The notes beneath the pieces are model-generated. The model did no database searches, was not told where the DNA came from, and saw nothing but the letters and a program-made list of their open reading frames with translations. Positions 17,699 to 30,284 of a stretch of DNA of 64,000 nucleotides are shown in pieces (positions within the stretch are counted from its first letter, which is position 1; each line of letters opens with the position of its first letter). The translations under genes were made by a program, and so were the position numbers. The DNA comes from Amycolatopsis alba DSM 44262. Its GTDB lineage: Bacteria; Actinomycetota; Actinomycetes; Mycobacteriales; Pseudonocardiaceae. The stretch covers positions 6,905,605 through 6,969,604 of the forward strand of contig NZ_KB913032.1 of the NCBI RefSeq assembly GCF_000384215.1. Reading direction: 5' to 3'.

Positions 17699-19176
<1,478 letters not shown>

Positions 19177-19180
<4 letters not shown>

Positions 19181-22100
19181 GGCGACGCCTCCTCGGTGGT
19201 CTCCATCAGCGTGGTCAGCAGACCGGCAAGGCCGGACACGTGCGGCGGTCGCAGCACGCCCATGTGGTCGCCACCGACGCGGTGGATCTTGAGCCCGCCC
19301 GGCGCCAGTTTGACCCAACGGTCCCGGTACTGCGCGTAGCTCTGCCCGAAGTTGGTCTCGTGCAGGCCCTCGGCCAGCTCGTCACCCACCAGCAGATGGG
19401 TCCGGCCGGGATACGGACGCTGGCGGTACCCGAGCATCGCCTGGGTCAGCTCCCGCCACACCCGGATCCGGCGCGGCCAGAACGGGTCGCCGGGCACCGG
19501 CGGTTCCTTGGTTCCTTCGTCGATGATGTAGTCGAGCACCTCGGCGAACTGGCGCCGGATCTCGGCGAGTTCGTCGGCATCGGTCGTGGAGTTCAGCTCT
19601 TCCAGGAGCTTCTCGCCACGGACGAACATGGCGGTCTCCTCCCACATGTTCTCCCGCTTGTAGAAGTCCTGCGCCGGGTCGAGCAGCATCAGCGTGAGCC
19701 GGTCGCCGTCGCGGTGCAGGATGCGGGCCATCTCGCCGGTCACCAGTCCCCCGCCGCACCAGCCGAGCAGGTGATACGGGCCCTCCGGGTGCACCGCGCG
19801 GAGCTGCTCCACGAACAGCGCGGCCACACTCGCGATGCTCTGCGGCGACGGCGTGTCCCGGTGCAGGCCGGGCCATTCCAGCGCGGCCACCGGGCGGTCG
19901 GCGCTGATGTGCTCGGCCAGCCGCACATACCACAGGCCGCCGCCAGGGTACATGCAGAACAGCGGCGGCTTCGATCCCGTGCGCCGCAGCCAGACGACGG
20001 CTTGCCGCGCCCAGCCCGCGGCCGATTCCAGCGCCGCCACCTCGGTGGGCGGGAAGCCGCCCTTGCTCGCCGGGTCCACCGCCGTGGCCAGGTCGATCAC
20101 CGTGCGATGCTCGTAGAAGTCCCGCAGCTCGACCGGCAGGCCGTGCTCTTCGCGGAGCTCGACCAGCACCCGGATGATCAGCAGCGAGTGCAGGCCCAGA
20201 TCGCTGAACGGGACGTCCACTCCCACGTGATCGATGCCCAGGCCCTTGGCCAGCGCGGTGGCGATGATGTTCTCCACCGCGGTCCGCGGCGCCAGCGCGG
20301 CACGGGCGGTGGCCGTCGGTTCGGGCAGGGCCTTGGTGTCGAGCTTGCCGCTGGGGGTGGTGGGCAGTTCTTCCAGCACCACCCACGCGGACGGGATCAG
20401 GTAGTCCGGCACGGCACCGGCCAGCAGACCGGGCAGACCGGCCGGATCCAGTCCTTCGTGGGCGGGTACGAGGTACGCGACCAGTTCCTGGTCGCCGCGG
20501 GCGGTCCGGCGGGCGCGCACGGCCACGTCACGCAGCTCGGCATGCGCTCGCAGCACCGCTTCCACCTCACCCAGCTCGACCCGGTAGCCGCGGATCTTCA
20601 CCTGATCGTCCGCCCGCCCGGCGAACTCCAGCACGCCGTCGGGCCGGTACCTGGCCAGGTCACCGGTGCGGTACAGCCGCCCGCCGTCGGAATACGGGTC
20701 CGGCACGAACCGTTCGGCGGTCAGGCCGGGACGGCCGCGATAACCGCGGGCGAGCTGGGCGCCGCCGATGTACAGCTCGCCGAGCACGCCGACCGGAACC
20801 GGCTCGAGGTCGGCGTCCAGCACGCGCAGCACGGTGTTCGGGCCCGGCCTGCCGATCGGCACCGGCCCCGCCTCGAGGTCGGCGACCCTGCTCACCTGCG
20901 AAGTGCAGCCGACGGTGGCCTCGGTCGGTCCGTATTCGTTGTCCACCAGGACGTCCGGGGCATGCCGGCGCCAGGCGGTGAGCATGTCCCTGGTCAGCTC
21001 CTCGCCGCCCACGACGAGCCGGGACGCCGCGCCGGCGAACGCCTCGGCGGGCAGCATCTGGCTGAGCGCCACCAGATGCGACGGCGTGAGCTTGACCAGA
21101 TCGAAGCCGCCCTCCGACAGCACCGAGACCAGCGCCTCGATCGCCGGGGTGTCGTCGTCCGGGGTGAGGGTGACCGTCCCGCCGGACAGCAGCGCCGGGA
21201 ACACTGAGGTCACCGGCAGGTCGAAGGCCATCGAGGAGTACAGCGGGGAGCTCGCCGAACCGGCGCGCCAGCACAGGTAGTTGACCAGGTTCCGGTGCTC
21301 GACCATGACTCCCTTCGGAGTCCCCGTCGAACCGGATGTGTAGATGACGTACGCGAGTGTCGACGGCGTCGCGCTCTGGTCCGGATCGTCGTCCTGGTGG
21401 GTGTCGATGGCCGGGTCTCCGACCAGGATCGCCGCGGTGCCGGGCACCCGGTCGGCCAGGGCGGATTCGGTGACCACGGTGGTCGCGCCCGCCTCGGTCA
21501 GCACCGTGGCCAGCCGTTTCTCCGGGTGTGCAGGATCGAGCGGCAGATAGGCCGCGCCGGATTTGAGGACCGCCAGCACCGCGGTGACCAGCTCCGGACC
21601 GCGGCGCAGCAGCACGCCGACCACGGTTTCCGGGCCCGCGCCCCGCTCGCGCAGATGACGTGCCAGCTTGTTCGCGCGGGCGTTGAGCGCGGCGTAGGTG
21701 ACCGTGGTCCCGTCAGCGCAGCGCAACGCGGTCGCGTCCGGGGTGCGCGCGACCTGACGTTCGAACAGTTCGTGCACGCATGCGTCCGGGTACTCGGCCA
21801 CCGGCCCGTCCGCGAACGACATCAGCCGGTCGATCTCGGCCGGGGCGAGCGCGGCGCCACGAACCAGGCCGTCCGGATCGGCGGCCATGGCTTCGAGCAC
21901 CCGCCGGTACATCGGGGCGAGCGCGTCCACCTGGTCCGGGCTGATCCGGTCGGCCTGCGCCCGGAAGTGCAGGACGCCGGGGAAGCTCCAGACGTCGACA
22001 CCGAACCCGTTGTAGCTCTCGTCCACGATCTTCGCCGTCTCCACCCGCTGGGTGTCGAAGACGTGGAAGTCCAGGTAAGCGAACGAAATGTCCACCAGCG

Positions 22101-25100
22101 GACGGCCGGAACCCCAGTGCCGCTGCAGCTCACCGAGCGGGAACCGCCGGTGCGGCCAGACCGCGACCTCCTCGGCGAACACCTGCCGGACGAGCCCGGT
22201 CCAGGTCTTCGCGGTCAGGTCGACGCACACCGGCAGCGGGTTGAGGTGCATTCCCCTGGCGAGCTCGCCGCCCGGTTCCTCCAGCCTGCCGTTGTGCACC
22301 AGCCCGGTGTGGAACCGGTTCGACCCGCTGATCGTGCTCAGCACCTTGAGGTGCGCGGCGAACAGCACGGTCTTCAGCGAAGCGCCCGCGACGGCGGCCA
22401 GCGCGCGCAACCTGGGTTCCAGATCGGCGTACCGCACGCTGATCTGATGGGGCAGCCCGTCCGCGCTCGGCGCCGACGCCCACCCTGGCGGCAGGGTGAC
22501 CGGGTCGAAGCGGTCCAGCCGATCGCGCCAGAACTCTCTGTCCACAGTGGACTCAAGGGAGCGCTTCTCGTGCGCGATGAAGTCGGCGAACCGCACCGGC
22601 GCCTGCTCGGGGAACGTCGGCGCGAGCCCGTCCCGGAGGCTGCGGTAGGTGTCCAAGAGCTCTTCGAGCAGCGAGTGGTGACTCCAACCGTCGAGGACCG
22701 CGTGGCACTCGATGAACGACAGCGTCCAGCGGCGCTCGGCGGTCTGGTGCACGTGGAAACGGACCAGCGGCGCACTCGTGACGTCGAGGGGACTGCGGCG
22801 GGCATCGGCGACGAACGCCGCCAGTATCTCCTCCACCCGCGCCTCGGCGATCTCGCGCAGGTCGTCGTGACCGACGTCCATCGGGGCGGTCCGGTGCACG
22901 AGCTGCATGGGCACCCGATAGGTGGTCAGATCGAAGCTGGTCCGCAGGATCTCGTGCCGCCGCACCAGAAGCACCGCCGCTTCCCGCAGCGCGGACAGCG
23001 AGAACGGGGCGTCGTCCACGATCGGGAACAACGTGATGTTGTGGTAGAGGCTGACCTCTTTGTCCGCCACCATTTCGTAGACCATCGCGGTCTGGCCCAT
23101 GGACATCGGATAGGCGTCGGCGAGGTCCTCCGGCAGCATCTTCCGGTCGGTTTCCCCGATCAGCTCGAACGGGGCGACCCGCCGGTCCTCCACCGGACCG
23201 GCCGCCGTGCCGGTGAAGCGGGTCAGGCTCTCGACGGTCTGATGCAGCAGCAGATCCTGCACGGTCACCGGGAGGCCGCGTTTGCGCAGCAGGCCCACCA
23301 CCTGGATGGCCCGGATCGAGTCACCGCCCAGTGCGAAGAAGTTGTCGTGCACACCGACCGAGCCGACACCGAGCGCGGTACCCCACACTTCGGCCATAGC
23401 GCGCTCCGCGGGGTCGCGGGGAGAGACCGGGCCGGTGGGCGTCGCGTGGTCCACCGCCGGTTCGGGCAGCGCGCCACGGTCGATCTTTCCGTTGGAGGTC
23501 AAGGGGAAGCGATCCAAGGGCACGAACGCCGCAGGCACCATGTAGGCAGGCAGCAGCCCGCTCAGATGGTCACGCAACTCCGCCGCGGCGAGCCGGCGGC
23601 CGGCGACCGGCACGGCGTAGGCGATGAGGCGGTGCTCCGCTTCTCCCGGACCGCGGCGGGCGAGCACCACGGCGCGTGACACCGACGCGTGCCCCGCGAG
23701 GGCCGACTCGACCTCGCCCGGCTCGATCCGGTGGCCGCGGATCTTCACCTGGTCGTCGGCCCGGCCCGCGAACTCCAGATCGCCGTCGGGAGTACGGCTG
23801 GCGAGATCGCCGGTGCGGTACATCCGGGCGCCCGGACGCGGCGTGTATGGATCGGGACCGAACCGGTCGGCCGTCAGTGCCGGATGGCCGAGGTAACCGA
23901 GCGCGAGGCCCGGCCCGGACACGTAGAGCTCACCGGGCACCCCGACCGGCACGGGTTCGAGGTTGCCGTCGAGCAGGTACACGCGCAGGTCGGGCAGCGG
24001 CCTGCCGATGGGGCTGCGCGGACCGGCCGTGGTGTCCTCGGCGCGCAGTCTGCGGTAGGTCACGTGCACGGTCGTCTCGGTGATCCCGTACATGTTGACC
24101 AAGGCGGGCCGTTCGTCGCCGAAGCGGGCGAACCACGGCGCCACGTCGGCCACGTCGAGAGCCTCACCGCCGAACACCACGGCACGCAGCGCCAGCGACT
24201 CCGGCGAGGTCTCCGCCTCGGCGACCGCGTCGACCAGCCGCCGGAAGGCCGACGGGGTCTGGTTCAGCACGGTGACGCCCTCGGTGATCAGCAGGTCGAG
24301 AAAGTCCCACGGGGACCGGGAAATCTCGAACGGCACGACGACGACACGCCCGCCGTGCAGCAACGCGCCCCACAGCTCCCACACCGAGAAGTCGAAAGCG
24401 TACGAGTGGAACAGGGTCCAGACGTCGGACGGGCCGAAGGCGAAATCGACGGCGCACGAACGCAGCAGCCGCAGGACGTTCGCGTGAGTGACCGGAACGC
24501 CTTTCGGCCGTCCGGTGGACCCGGACGTGTAGATCACGTACGCCACGTCACCCGGTCCCGCCAAGCGCTCCGGGTCCGTCTCCGGCCACTCGGGACCGGG
24601 CTGGTCGAGCAGTACCGCGGTGACCGGTTCGTCCGTGAGCCATCCGGCCAGCTTGCCGCGGCTGACCACGATGCCGACCTCGGCGTCGGCCCGCATCATC
24701 GCCAGGCGCCCGGCGGGCAGGGCCGGGTCGAGAGGCACGTAGCCCGCACCGGATTTCAGCACGCCCAGCAGGGCGACCACGAGGTCGAGCCCCCGGTCGA
24801 GGGAGACGCCGACCAGCCGTCCTGGCGCCGATCCGAGCGACCGGAGCCAGTGGGCGAGCCGGTTGGCCCGCGCGTTGAGCTCGGCGTAGGTCAGCTGCTC
24901 GCCATCACAGCTCACGGCGACGGCGCCGGGGTTGTCGGCGAGCCTGGCCGCGAACACGTCGGTGAGGCTTTCGTCGACCGGGAAGGTCAAGTCCGGGCTG
25001 TTCCCGGCGGCCAGCAACCCTTCGCGCTCTTCGCCGGTCAACATGGCCAGCCCGTGGACGCGGCCGGTCGGCTCGGTGGCGATGCTCTCCAGCAGGCGAA

Positions 25101-26442
25101 CGAAGTGACCGGACAGGCGGCGCGCCGTCTCGGCGTCGAACAGGGCAGTGGCGTACCCGAGGCGCCCGGTGATCGAGCCGTCCGGCCGGGTGGCAAGCGT
25201 AAGGTCCAGGTCGTACTTCGCCACGTCCCAGCCAGGGGATTCCTGTTCGGCACCGAGTCCGGGCAGGTGCTGTGGCGTGCCTTCGTCACCGAGCTGGAAC
25301 ACCACCTGGAACAGCGGGGTCCGGGACGGGTCGCGCTCCCCCGCGAGCTGGTCGACGACCAGGTCGAAGGGCGTGTCCTGATGGGTGTACGCGTCGAGCG
25401 CGGTCGCCCGCACCCGTGACAGGAACTCCGTGAAGGACAGATCCGCGGACAGGTCGGCACGCAGGGCGATCATGGTGACGAACATCCCGACCAGCCCTTC
25501 GGTCCGGTCCTGCTCGCGCCCGGCGACCGGGCTGCCCACGACCACGTCGGTCTGCCCGCTGTAGCGGCTCAGCAGCACCTGGAAGGCCGCGAGCAGCACC
25601 ATGTACGACGTCGCGCCGTGTTCCCGGCCGAGGCGGGCCAGGGCTTCGGCCGTCGGACCGGGCACGAACACCGGCACGGTGGCGCCCGCGCTGTCGCGGA
25701 CCGGCCCCCGCGGCCGATCGGCGGGCAGCTCGAGCGGGGTGATCCCGTCCAGTTGCTTGCGCCAGTACTCGATCTTCTCGGTGAGACGGCCGCCGGTGAG
25801 ACGATCCCGCTGCCAGACGGAGAAGTCGCCGTACTGCACGGTGAGCGGTTCGAGCGGAGACGGACGTCCGGTGGCGAACGCCGCGTAGAGTTCGTCCAAT
25901 TCGGACAGCAGGATCGACTCGGACAGGCCGTCCGACGCGATGTGGTGCACGGACAGGAGGAGCACGTGATCCACATCGGACAGTCGGATCAGCAAAACCC
26001 GCAGCGCCCATTCCCCGGACAGGTCGAGCGGGCGGGCACCGGCGTCGGCCAGCACACCTTCGAGTGACTCCGGCCGGTCTGCGAGGTCGAGTCGTTCGAA
26101 GGGCACCGGGCCCGGCTCGTCGACCACCTGCACGGGCTCGCCACCGGAACCGTCGGCCAGGTACCGGGTGCGCAACACCTCGTGTCTGGCGACGACCTCG
26201 TCCAGTGCCCGGCGCAATGCCGGTTCGTTCACCTCGCCGCGCAGCCGCAACCGCACCGGCATCAGGTAGTCGGCGCCGCCAGGCCTGGTCTGGTCGAGCA
26301 ACCACAACCCGCGCTGCGCGAACGACAGCGGCAGCGGCCGGTCCCGTGGCACTGGGACGATCCCGCCGCCCGCTTCCGGAGTGCCGGAGCCTCGCAGCCG
26401 TCGCCGCAGCAATTCGGCACGGGGGTCGCGTCGGGTGTCCAT
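19177..26442 (-). CDS. Two-module NRPS, C-A(Thr)-T-C-A(Asn)-T-TE, terminal modules
   Basis: A 2421-residue nonribosomal peptide synthetase. C1 has an intact HHIASDG near residue 165. A1 (YVIYTSGSTG near 637) reads D-F-W-N-V-G-M-V-H by alignment to PheA, the Thr code. T1 has GGDSI near 1041. C2 carries CHAVLDGW near 1247, with Cys replacing the first His. A2 (YTSGSTG near 1704) reads D-L-T-K-V-G-E-V-G, the Asn code. T2 has GLHSL near 2083. The TE has GWCGGG near 2229, with Cys in place of the usual nucleophilic Ser, and GGDHMG near the end. The ATG at 26442 has GGAAGG upstream. As the only TE-bearing protein it should finish and release the peptide. It is co-translated with the amidase and divergent from the exporter. 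No epimerisation domain is seen. Confidence 0.93.
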
Positions 26443-26593
26443 GAGCCGCCTTCCTGTCCAGATCGGTCGAGGATGCCCGGCCCGCGCGGACATTCGGCAG
26501 GGTGAAGGTGGCGCGCGTTCACGCAGCCGATCGCGCGCCGGAGTACCGATCCTTCTCTGTGCGCGCACGCCGATGGCGATAAGCATCGGGAGC
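26443..26593. promoter_or_regulatory. Divergent promoter region between NRPS and exporter
   Basis: About 150 bases separating the minus-strand NRPS/amidase operon from the plus-strand MFS gene. Promoters in both directions are expected. No clear -35/-10 pair or palindrome was identified by eye. Confidence 0.4.
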
Positions 26594-27841
26594 ATGGATG
26601 CCCAGGCGCCGCCGCTGCACCGAAACCGCGACTTCGTTCTGCTGTGGACCGGATCGGCGGTGTCGATCCTGGGCTCGAACGTGTCCAACGTGGCCTACCC
26701 GCTGCTGGTCCTCGCCCTGACCGGCTCGGCGGCCGACGCCGGTCTCACCGGATTCGTCTCGCTGCTGCCTCAGCTGCTCTTCCAGATGCCCGCGGGTGCG
26801 CTGGTCGACCGATTCGATCGCAAGCGGACGATGATCTACTGCGATCTCCTGTGTGCCCTGGCGCTGAGCACCGTCGTGGCGGCCCTGCTGTTCGGTCGGC
26901 TGACCCTGCCGCACATCCTCGTCGTCGGCTTCCTCGAAGGCACCTTCGCGGTGTGCTACCGCTTGGCCGCCGCGGCCGCCGTGCCCAACGTGGTCGACAC
27001 GTCCCAGGTCGCCCAGGCGCTGGCCCACAACGAGGCCCGCCGCCGGGGCGCGGCCATGCTGGGCAAGCCGCTCGGCGGGATGCTGTTCGGCCTCAGCCGC
27101 TCGGCACCGTTCGTGTTCGACGTCGCCAGCTACCTGGTTTCGGTGGTGACCCTCGGGCTGATCCGCAAGGACTTCCAGGTCCAGCGCGACACCACTGACC
27201 GGCGGCCGAGGGGGGCCGAGTTCACCGAAGGCGCCGTCTGGTTGTGGCGGCAACCGTTCCTCCGGACGACCACGTTCCTGATCGCCGGCAGCAACCTGCT
27301 GTTCCAGGCGCTGTTCCTGGTGGTGATCGTGATCGCGACCGACCACGGCGCTTCCCCGTCGATCATCGGTGTCATGCTCGGCATCATCGCGGTCGGCGGG
27401 GTGCTCGGCTCGCTGCTCGCCCCCGCGGCGGCGAAACGGCTGTCGCTCAAGACGGTCGTGATCGGTGCGAACTGGGTCTGGCTCCTGCTGGTCCCGCTGC
27501 TGGCGCTGGTGACGGAGCCGCTCCTGCTGGGTACGGTGTTCGCGGCGATGGCGTTCGTCGGTCCACTGTGGAATGTGGCGATCTCGGCCTACCAGCTCGA
27601 CATCACCCCGGACCACATCCGGGGCCGGGTGCTCGCCGCCGCGGGCATGATCGCCTTCGGGGCCGTCCCGCTCGGCTCGCTGATCGGCGGCGTCCTGCTG
27701 AGCAAGGCAGGCGCCACCACGACGGTGTGGCTGTTCACCCTGTGGATGGCGGCGCTGGCCCTGACGACCGTGATCAGCCCGGCCGTCCGGTCGGCACCGA
27801 AACTGGTGGACACCCCTCTGCCCACTCCAACGAAGCGGTAG
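26594..27841 (+). CDS. MFS transporter, probable peptide exporter
   Basis: A 415-residue major facilitator with about 12 hydrophobic segments. The loop 2-3 signature is GALVDRFDRKRTMIYCD, and a C-half equivalent is seen at DHIRGRVLAAAGM. It resembles the enterobactin/EntS-like MFS exporters found in NRPS clusters (inference from general layout). Placed within the cluster and divergent from the terminal NRPS, it most likely exports the peptide and contributes to self-resistance. Two starts are possible: ATG 26594 (MDAQAPPLHRN) and ATG 26573 (MAISIGSMDAQ). Neither has a well-spaced ribosome site; 26594 was chosen because the hydrophilic lead then has normal family length. It ends on a long hairpin shared with the convergent sbnA. 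Confidence 0.88.
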   Translation: MDAQAPPLHRNRDFVLLWTGSAVSILGSNVSNVAYPLLVLALTGSAADAGLTGFVSLLPQLLFQMPAGALVDRFDRKRTMIYCDLLCALALSTVVAALLFGRLTLPHILVVGFLEGTFAVCYRLAAAAAVPNVVDTSQVAQALAHNEARRRGAAMLGKPLGGMLFGLSRSAPFVFDVASYLVSVVTLGLIRKDFQVQRDTTDRRPRGAEFTEGAVWLWRQPFLRTTTFLIAGSNLLFQALFLVVIVIATDHGASPSIIGVMLGIIAVGGVLGSLLAPAAAKRLSLKTVVIGANWVWLLLVPLLALVTEPLLLGTVFAAMAFVGPLWNVAISAYQLDITPDHIRGRVLAAAGMIAFGAVPLGSLIGGVLLSKAGATTTVWLFTLWMAALALTTVISPAVRSAPKLVDTPLPTPTKR

Positions 27842-27895
27842 TCCGTGAAGGCCTCCTTGATGGACTCTGAGTCCCTCAAGGAGGCCTTCACGGAC
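27841..27895. terminator. Bidirectional terminator, long hairpin of the GTCCGTGAAGGCC family
   Basis: A perfect 20-base inverted repeat, GTCCGTGAAGGCCTCCTTGA (27841-27860) paired with 27876-27895. The loop holds a second short stem (GGACT/AGTCC). It lies between the convergent MFS and sbnA genes, so it should stop transcription from both sides. The outer arms match the hairpin at 62283-62337. Confidence 0.85.
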
Positions 27896-27901
27896 TTGCG
27901 A

Positions 27902-28909
27902 TCAATAACGCGTCAGGACCCGCTCGGGCTCGTCCGTGGGGACACCGCCGAAATGGGTCGTGACCCAGGCGTCGTCGTAGATCGTGTCGAGATACCGCTC
28001 GCCCCGATCGGGCAGGACGATCGCGCAGGTCGCGCCGGGTGGCACCAGCTCGCGCACGCTGTGCACGGCCGCGACCACCGCACCGGACGAACCGCCCGCG
28101 AGGATCGCTTCGCGGGCGGCGAGGCGGCGGCAGCCGCGCACACTGTCCAGATCGGCGACGTGTACGACCAGGTCGGCCAAGTCGTCCGCATGGTGACCGG
28201 GGCGGACGGCGGCACCGTGTCCAGGGATCAGCCGGGGGCCCGGAGTGTCGGCGAAAATGGCGCTGCCTGCGGCGTCGACGGCCACGATGGTCACCGGCAG
28301 GTCGTTGGCCCGCGCGTATTCGGCGCAGCCGCGCAGTGTCCCGCAGGAACTGGTGGCGCAGAACAGGAAGTCGAGTACCCCCGGCACCTGCCCGACGATC
28401 TCGCGCATGGTGTTCCGATGCGCCGCCGGGTTGCCGGGGTTGGAGTACTGGTTCGGCCAGTAGGCGTGTTCGAGACGTTCGGTCAGCTCGCGAATGCGGC
28501 CGAGGCGGACCGGCAGGTAGTCGCCGGTGACCGGATCGGCGTGCTCGATCATCTCGATCTCCGCGCCCAGCGCGCGCATGATCGCGAGATTCTGCTTGCT
28601 GGTACGGGGATCCACCACGCAGATGAACCGGATCCCGTAGTACCGGCACACCTGGGCCATCCCGATCCCCAGGTTGCCCGAGCTCGACTCGACCACCACC
28701 GAACGCCCCGCGACGAGCCGTCCCGCGCGGATCTCGCCGGCGAGCATGGACAGTGCGGCGCGGTCCTTGCTGCTGCCGCCGGGATTGTGGCCCTCCAGCT
28801 TGGCGAACAGCCGGAACCCGGCCGACGGGTAGAGCCTGGTCAGTTCGACCAGCGGTGTCGCGCCGATCGTGGCGAGCACACCCGCCGGTTCGTCCTCATT
28901 CAGGTCCAT
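27902..28909 (-). CDS. sbnA: SbnA-like 2,3-diaminopropionate biosynthesis enzyme
   Basis: A 335-residue cysteine-synthase-like PLP enzyme. SbnA catalyses replacement of the phosphate of O-phospho-L-serine by glutamate to give N-(2-amino-2-carboxyethyl)-glutamate. Seen: the TPLVELTRLYPSAGFRLFAKLEGHNPGGSSKDRAA region, with the PLP lysine in GGSSKDRA, an ESSSGNLGIGMAQ phosphate loop, and a long C-terminal AGGSSGAVVAAV segment. The QYSNPGNPAAH motif fits SbnA-type enzymes. The ATG at 28909 is chosen because the SbnA-like N-terminus starts there; upstream frame lies in the MbtH gene. It follows MbtH by 14 bases (same operon) and is separated by about 18 kb from its partner sbnB. Confidence 0.9.
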   Translation of the reverse strand: MDLNEDEPAGVLATIGATPLVELTRLYPSAGFRLFAKLEGHNPGGSSKDRAALSMLAGEIRAGRLVAGRSVVVESSSGNLGIGMAQVCRYYGIRFICVVDPRTSKQNLAIMRALGAEIEMIEHADPVTGDYLPVRLGRIRELTERLEHAYWPNQYSNPGNPAAHRNTMREIVGQVPGVLDFLFCATSSCGTLRGCAEYARANDLPVTIVAVDAAGSAIFADTPGPRLIPGHGAAVRPGHHADDLADLVVHVADLDSVRGCRRLAAREAILAGGSSGAVVAAVHSVRELVPPGATCAIVLPDRGERYLDTIYDDAWVTTHFGGVPTDEPERVLTRY

Positions 28910-28923
28910 GGGATTTCGCCGGC

Positions 28924-29139
28924 TCAGCCCGCTGTCGGATCGAGCTGACGGCGCAGGCTCAAAGGCCGCATGTCGGTCCACACCTCGGCGATACGGGCGA
29001 GACACTCCTCGCGGCCGCCGCGCTCCCCCTCGGCACGCCAACCCGCCGGAAGGTCACGGTCGGACGGCCAGATCGAGTACTGCTCCTCGTCGTTGACCAC
29101 GACCAGGTAAGCACGCTGGTCGGTCTGCTCCTCGCGCAT
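28924..29139 (-). CDS. mbtH: MbtH-like NRPS chaperone
   Basis: A 71-residue MbtH-like protein. These small proteins bind A domains and enable their solubility or activity. The family marks are visible: [21 protein letters not shown] with the paired tryptophans, and the WTDMRPLSL end (Trp-Thr-Asp-xx-Arg-Pro). AGGAGAG lies just upstream of the ATG at 29139. It is the first gene of the two-gene mbtH-sbnA operon and divergent from the oxygenase/NRPS operon. It presumably serves one or more of the five A domains in the cluster. Confidence 0.95.
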   Translation of the reverse strand: MREEQTDQRAYLVVVNDEEQYSIWPSDRDLPAGWRAEGERGGREECLARIAEVWTDMRPLSLRRQLDPTAG

Positions 29140-29310
29140 GGGTGTCTCTCCTGGAAGTCACTGGCGCACCCGGCTGTCGGTTCACCGGTGGGTCGAGCCT
29201 GCCCGCGAGGGCGTGCGCGGGTGCAGAGAAGAACACGCAGAACCTCCGGCACGGCGGTGCGATCCGCACTACCCGTCATTCTCTTCTGGGGCACGGGCCG
29301 AACGGACACG
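29140..29310. promoter_or_regulatory. Divergent promoter region between mbtH and oxygenase operons
   Basis: 171 bases between the mbtH-sbnA operon (minus) and the oxygenase-NRPS operon (plus), so promoters for both should lie here. No specific operator or -35/-10 pair could be assigned. Confidence 0.4.
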
Positions 29311-30279
29311 ATGGCGGACATGACCGCTGTACCGTCCGTGCAGGAACGTGCCCTGCCCCTCGTGATGACGCCAGGCCAGGGCAAGGAGTCGCTCACGGCC
29401 GGCCGCGCCGCGATCCGGGACAAGCTGCTCGAACACGGCGCCGTGTTGCTGCGCGGGTTCGGCATCGACGACGTCGACGGGTTCGACACCACCGTCCGCA
29501 CCCTGGCAGGCCCGCCGCTGACCTACCAGGAGCGCTCGTCGCCCCGCAGCACGATCAAGGGGCAGGTGTACACCTCGACGGACTATCCGGAAGCCGAGGA
29601 GATCTTCCTGCACAACGAGAACTCCTACCAGGCCGCCTGGCCGCTGAGCCTGTTCTTCTACTGCGTGCGGCCGCCGGACACCCTCGGCGCGACGCCGCTC
29701 GCCGACACCCGGCGGATCCTCGCCGCGATCGATCCCGCCGTACGGGCGGAGTTCGAGGCCAGGGGCTGGATGGTGACGCGGAACTTCACCGACTCGTTCG
29801 GGTTGCCGTGGCAGCAGACCTTCAACACCACCGACCGCGACGAGGTCACGGCCTACTGCGCGCGCAACGGCGTCGAGACCGAATGGCTCGACCGGAACGG
29901 GCTGCGCACCAGGGCCCGTCGCCAGGCCGTGCACCGGCACCCGGTCACGGGCGAGGCCGTGTGGTTCAACCATCTCACGTTCTTCCACGTGACGACGCTG
30001 GCCGAGGACGTCTGCGCGGGGTTGCGCGCCATGCTCGCCGAAGAAGACCTGCCGACCAACACCTACTACGGCGACGGCGGCACCATTCCCGACGAGGTCG
30101 TGGCCCACCTGCGGGACTGCTACCGGGCCGCGTCCCGGCGTTTCGACTGGCAACGCGGCGACGTGCTGATGGTCGACAACATGCTCTCCTCACACGGCCG
30201 TGAACCGTTCACCGGCCCCCGGAAGATCGCCGTGGCCATGGCCGAACCTTCGACCGGCGAAAACGGCACGAAAGGCTGA
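29311..30279 (+). CDS. SyrP-like Fe(II)/2-oxoglutarate oxygenase (TauD/TfdA family)
   Basis: A 322-residue TauD/TfdA-fold oxygenase. The iron ligands are visible: the His-x-Glu pair in FLHNENSYQ, and the distal His in MLSSHGREPFTGPRK, with the Arg that binds 2-oxoglutarate in the same motif. The region HNENSYQAAWPLSLFF followed by GATPLADTRRI resembles SyrP and related enzymes that beta-hydroxylate an amino acid held on a carrier protein. A likely role is hydroxylation of a residue such as Asn or of the residue on the free carrier protein (inference). It heads the plus-strand NRPS operon; the NRPS starts 6 bases after its stop. ATG 29311 and ATG 29320 are both possible starts; the first is given. 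Confidence 0.88.
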   Translation: MADMTAVPSVQERALPLVMTPGQGKESLTAGRAAIRDKLLEHGAVLLRGFGIDDVDGFDTTVRTLAGPPLTYQERSSPRSTIKGQVYTSTDYPEAEEIFLHNENSYQAAWPLSLFFYCVRPPDTLGATPLADTRRILAAIDPAVRAEFEARGWMVTRNFTDSFGLPWQQTFNTTDRDEVTAYCARNGVETEWLDRNGLRTRARRQAVHRHPVTGEAVWFNHLTFFHVTTLAEDVCAGLRAMLAEEDLPTNTYYGDGGTIPDEVVAHLRDCYRAASRRFDWQRGDVLMVDNMLSSHGREPFTGPRKIAVAMAEPSTGENGTKG

Positions 30280-30284
30280 CCATC

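Noticed and set aside
19240..25419. Several long plus-strand frames opposite the NRPS gene
   Set aside because: Composition is typical of antisense frames in high-GC genes (many Arg, His, Gln, Gly) and the minus strand has a fully recognisable NRPS.
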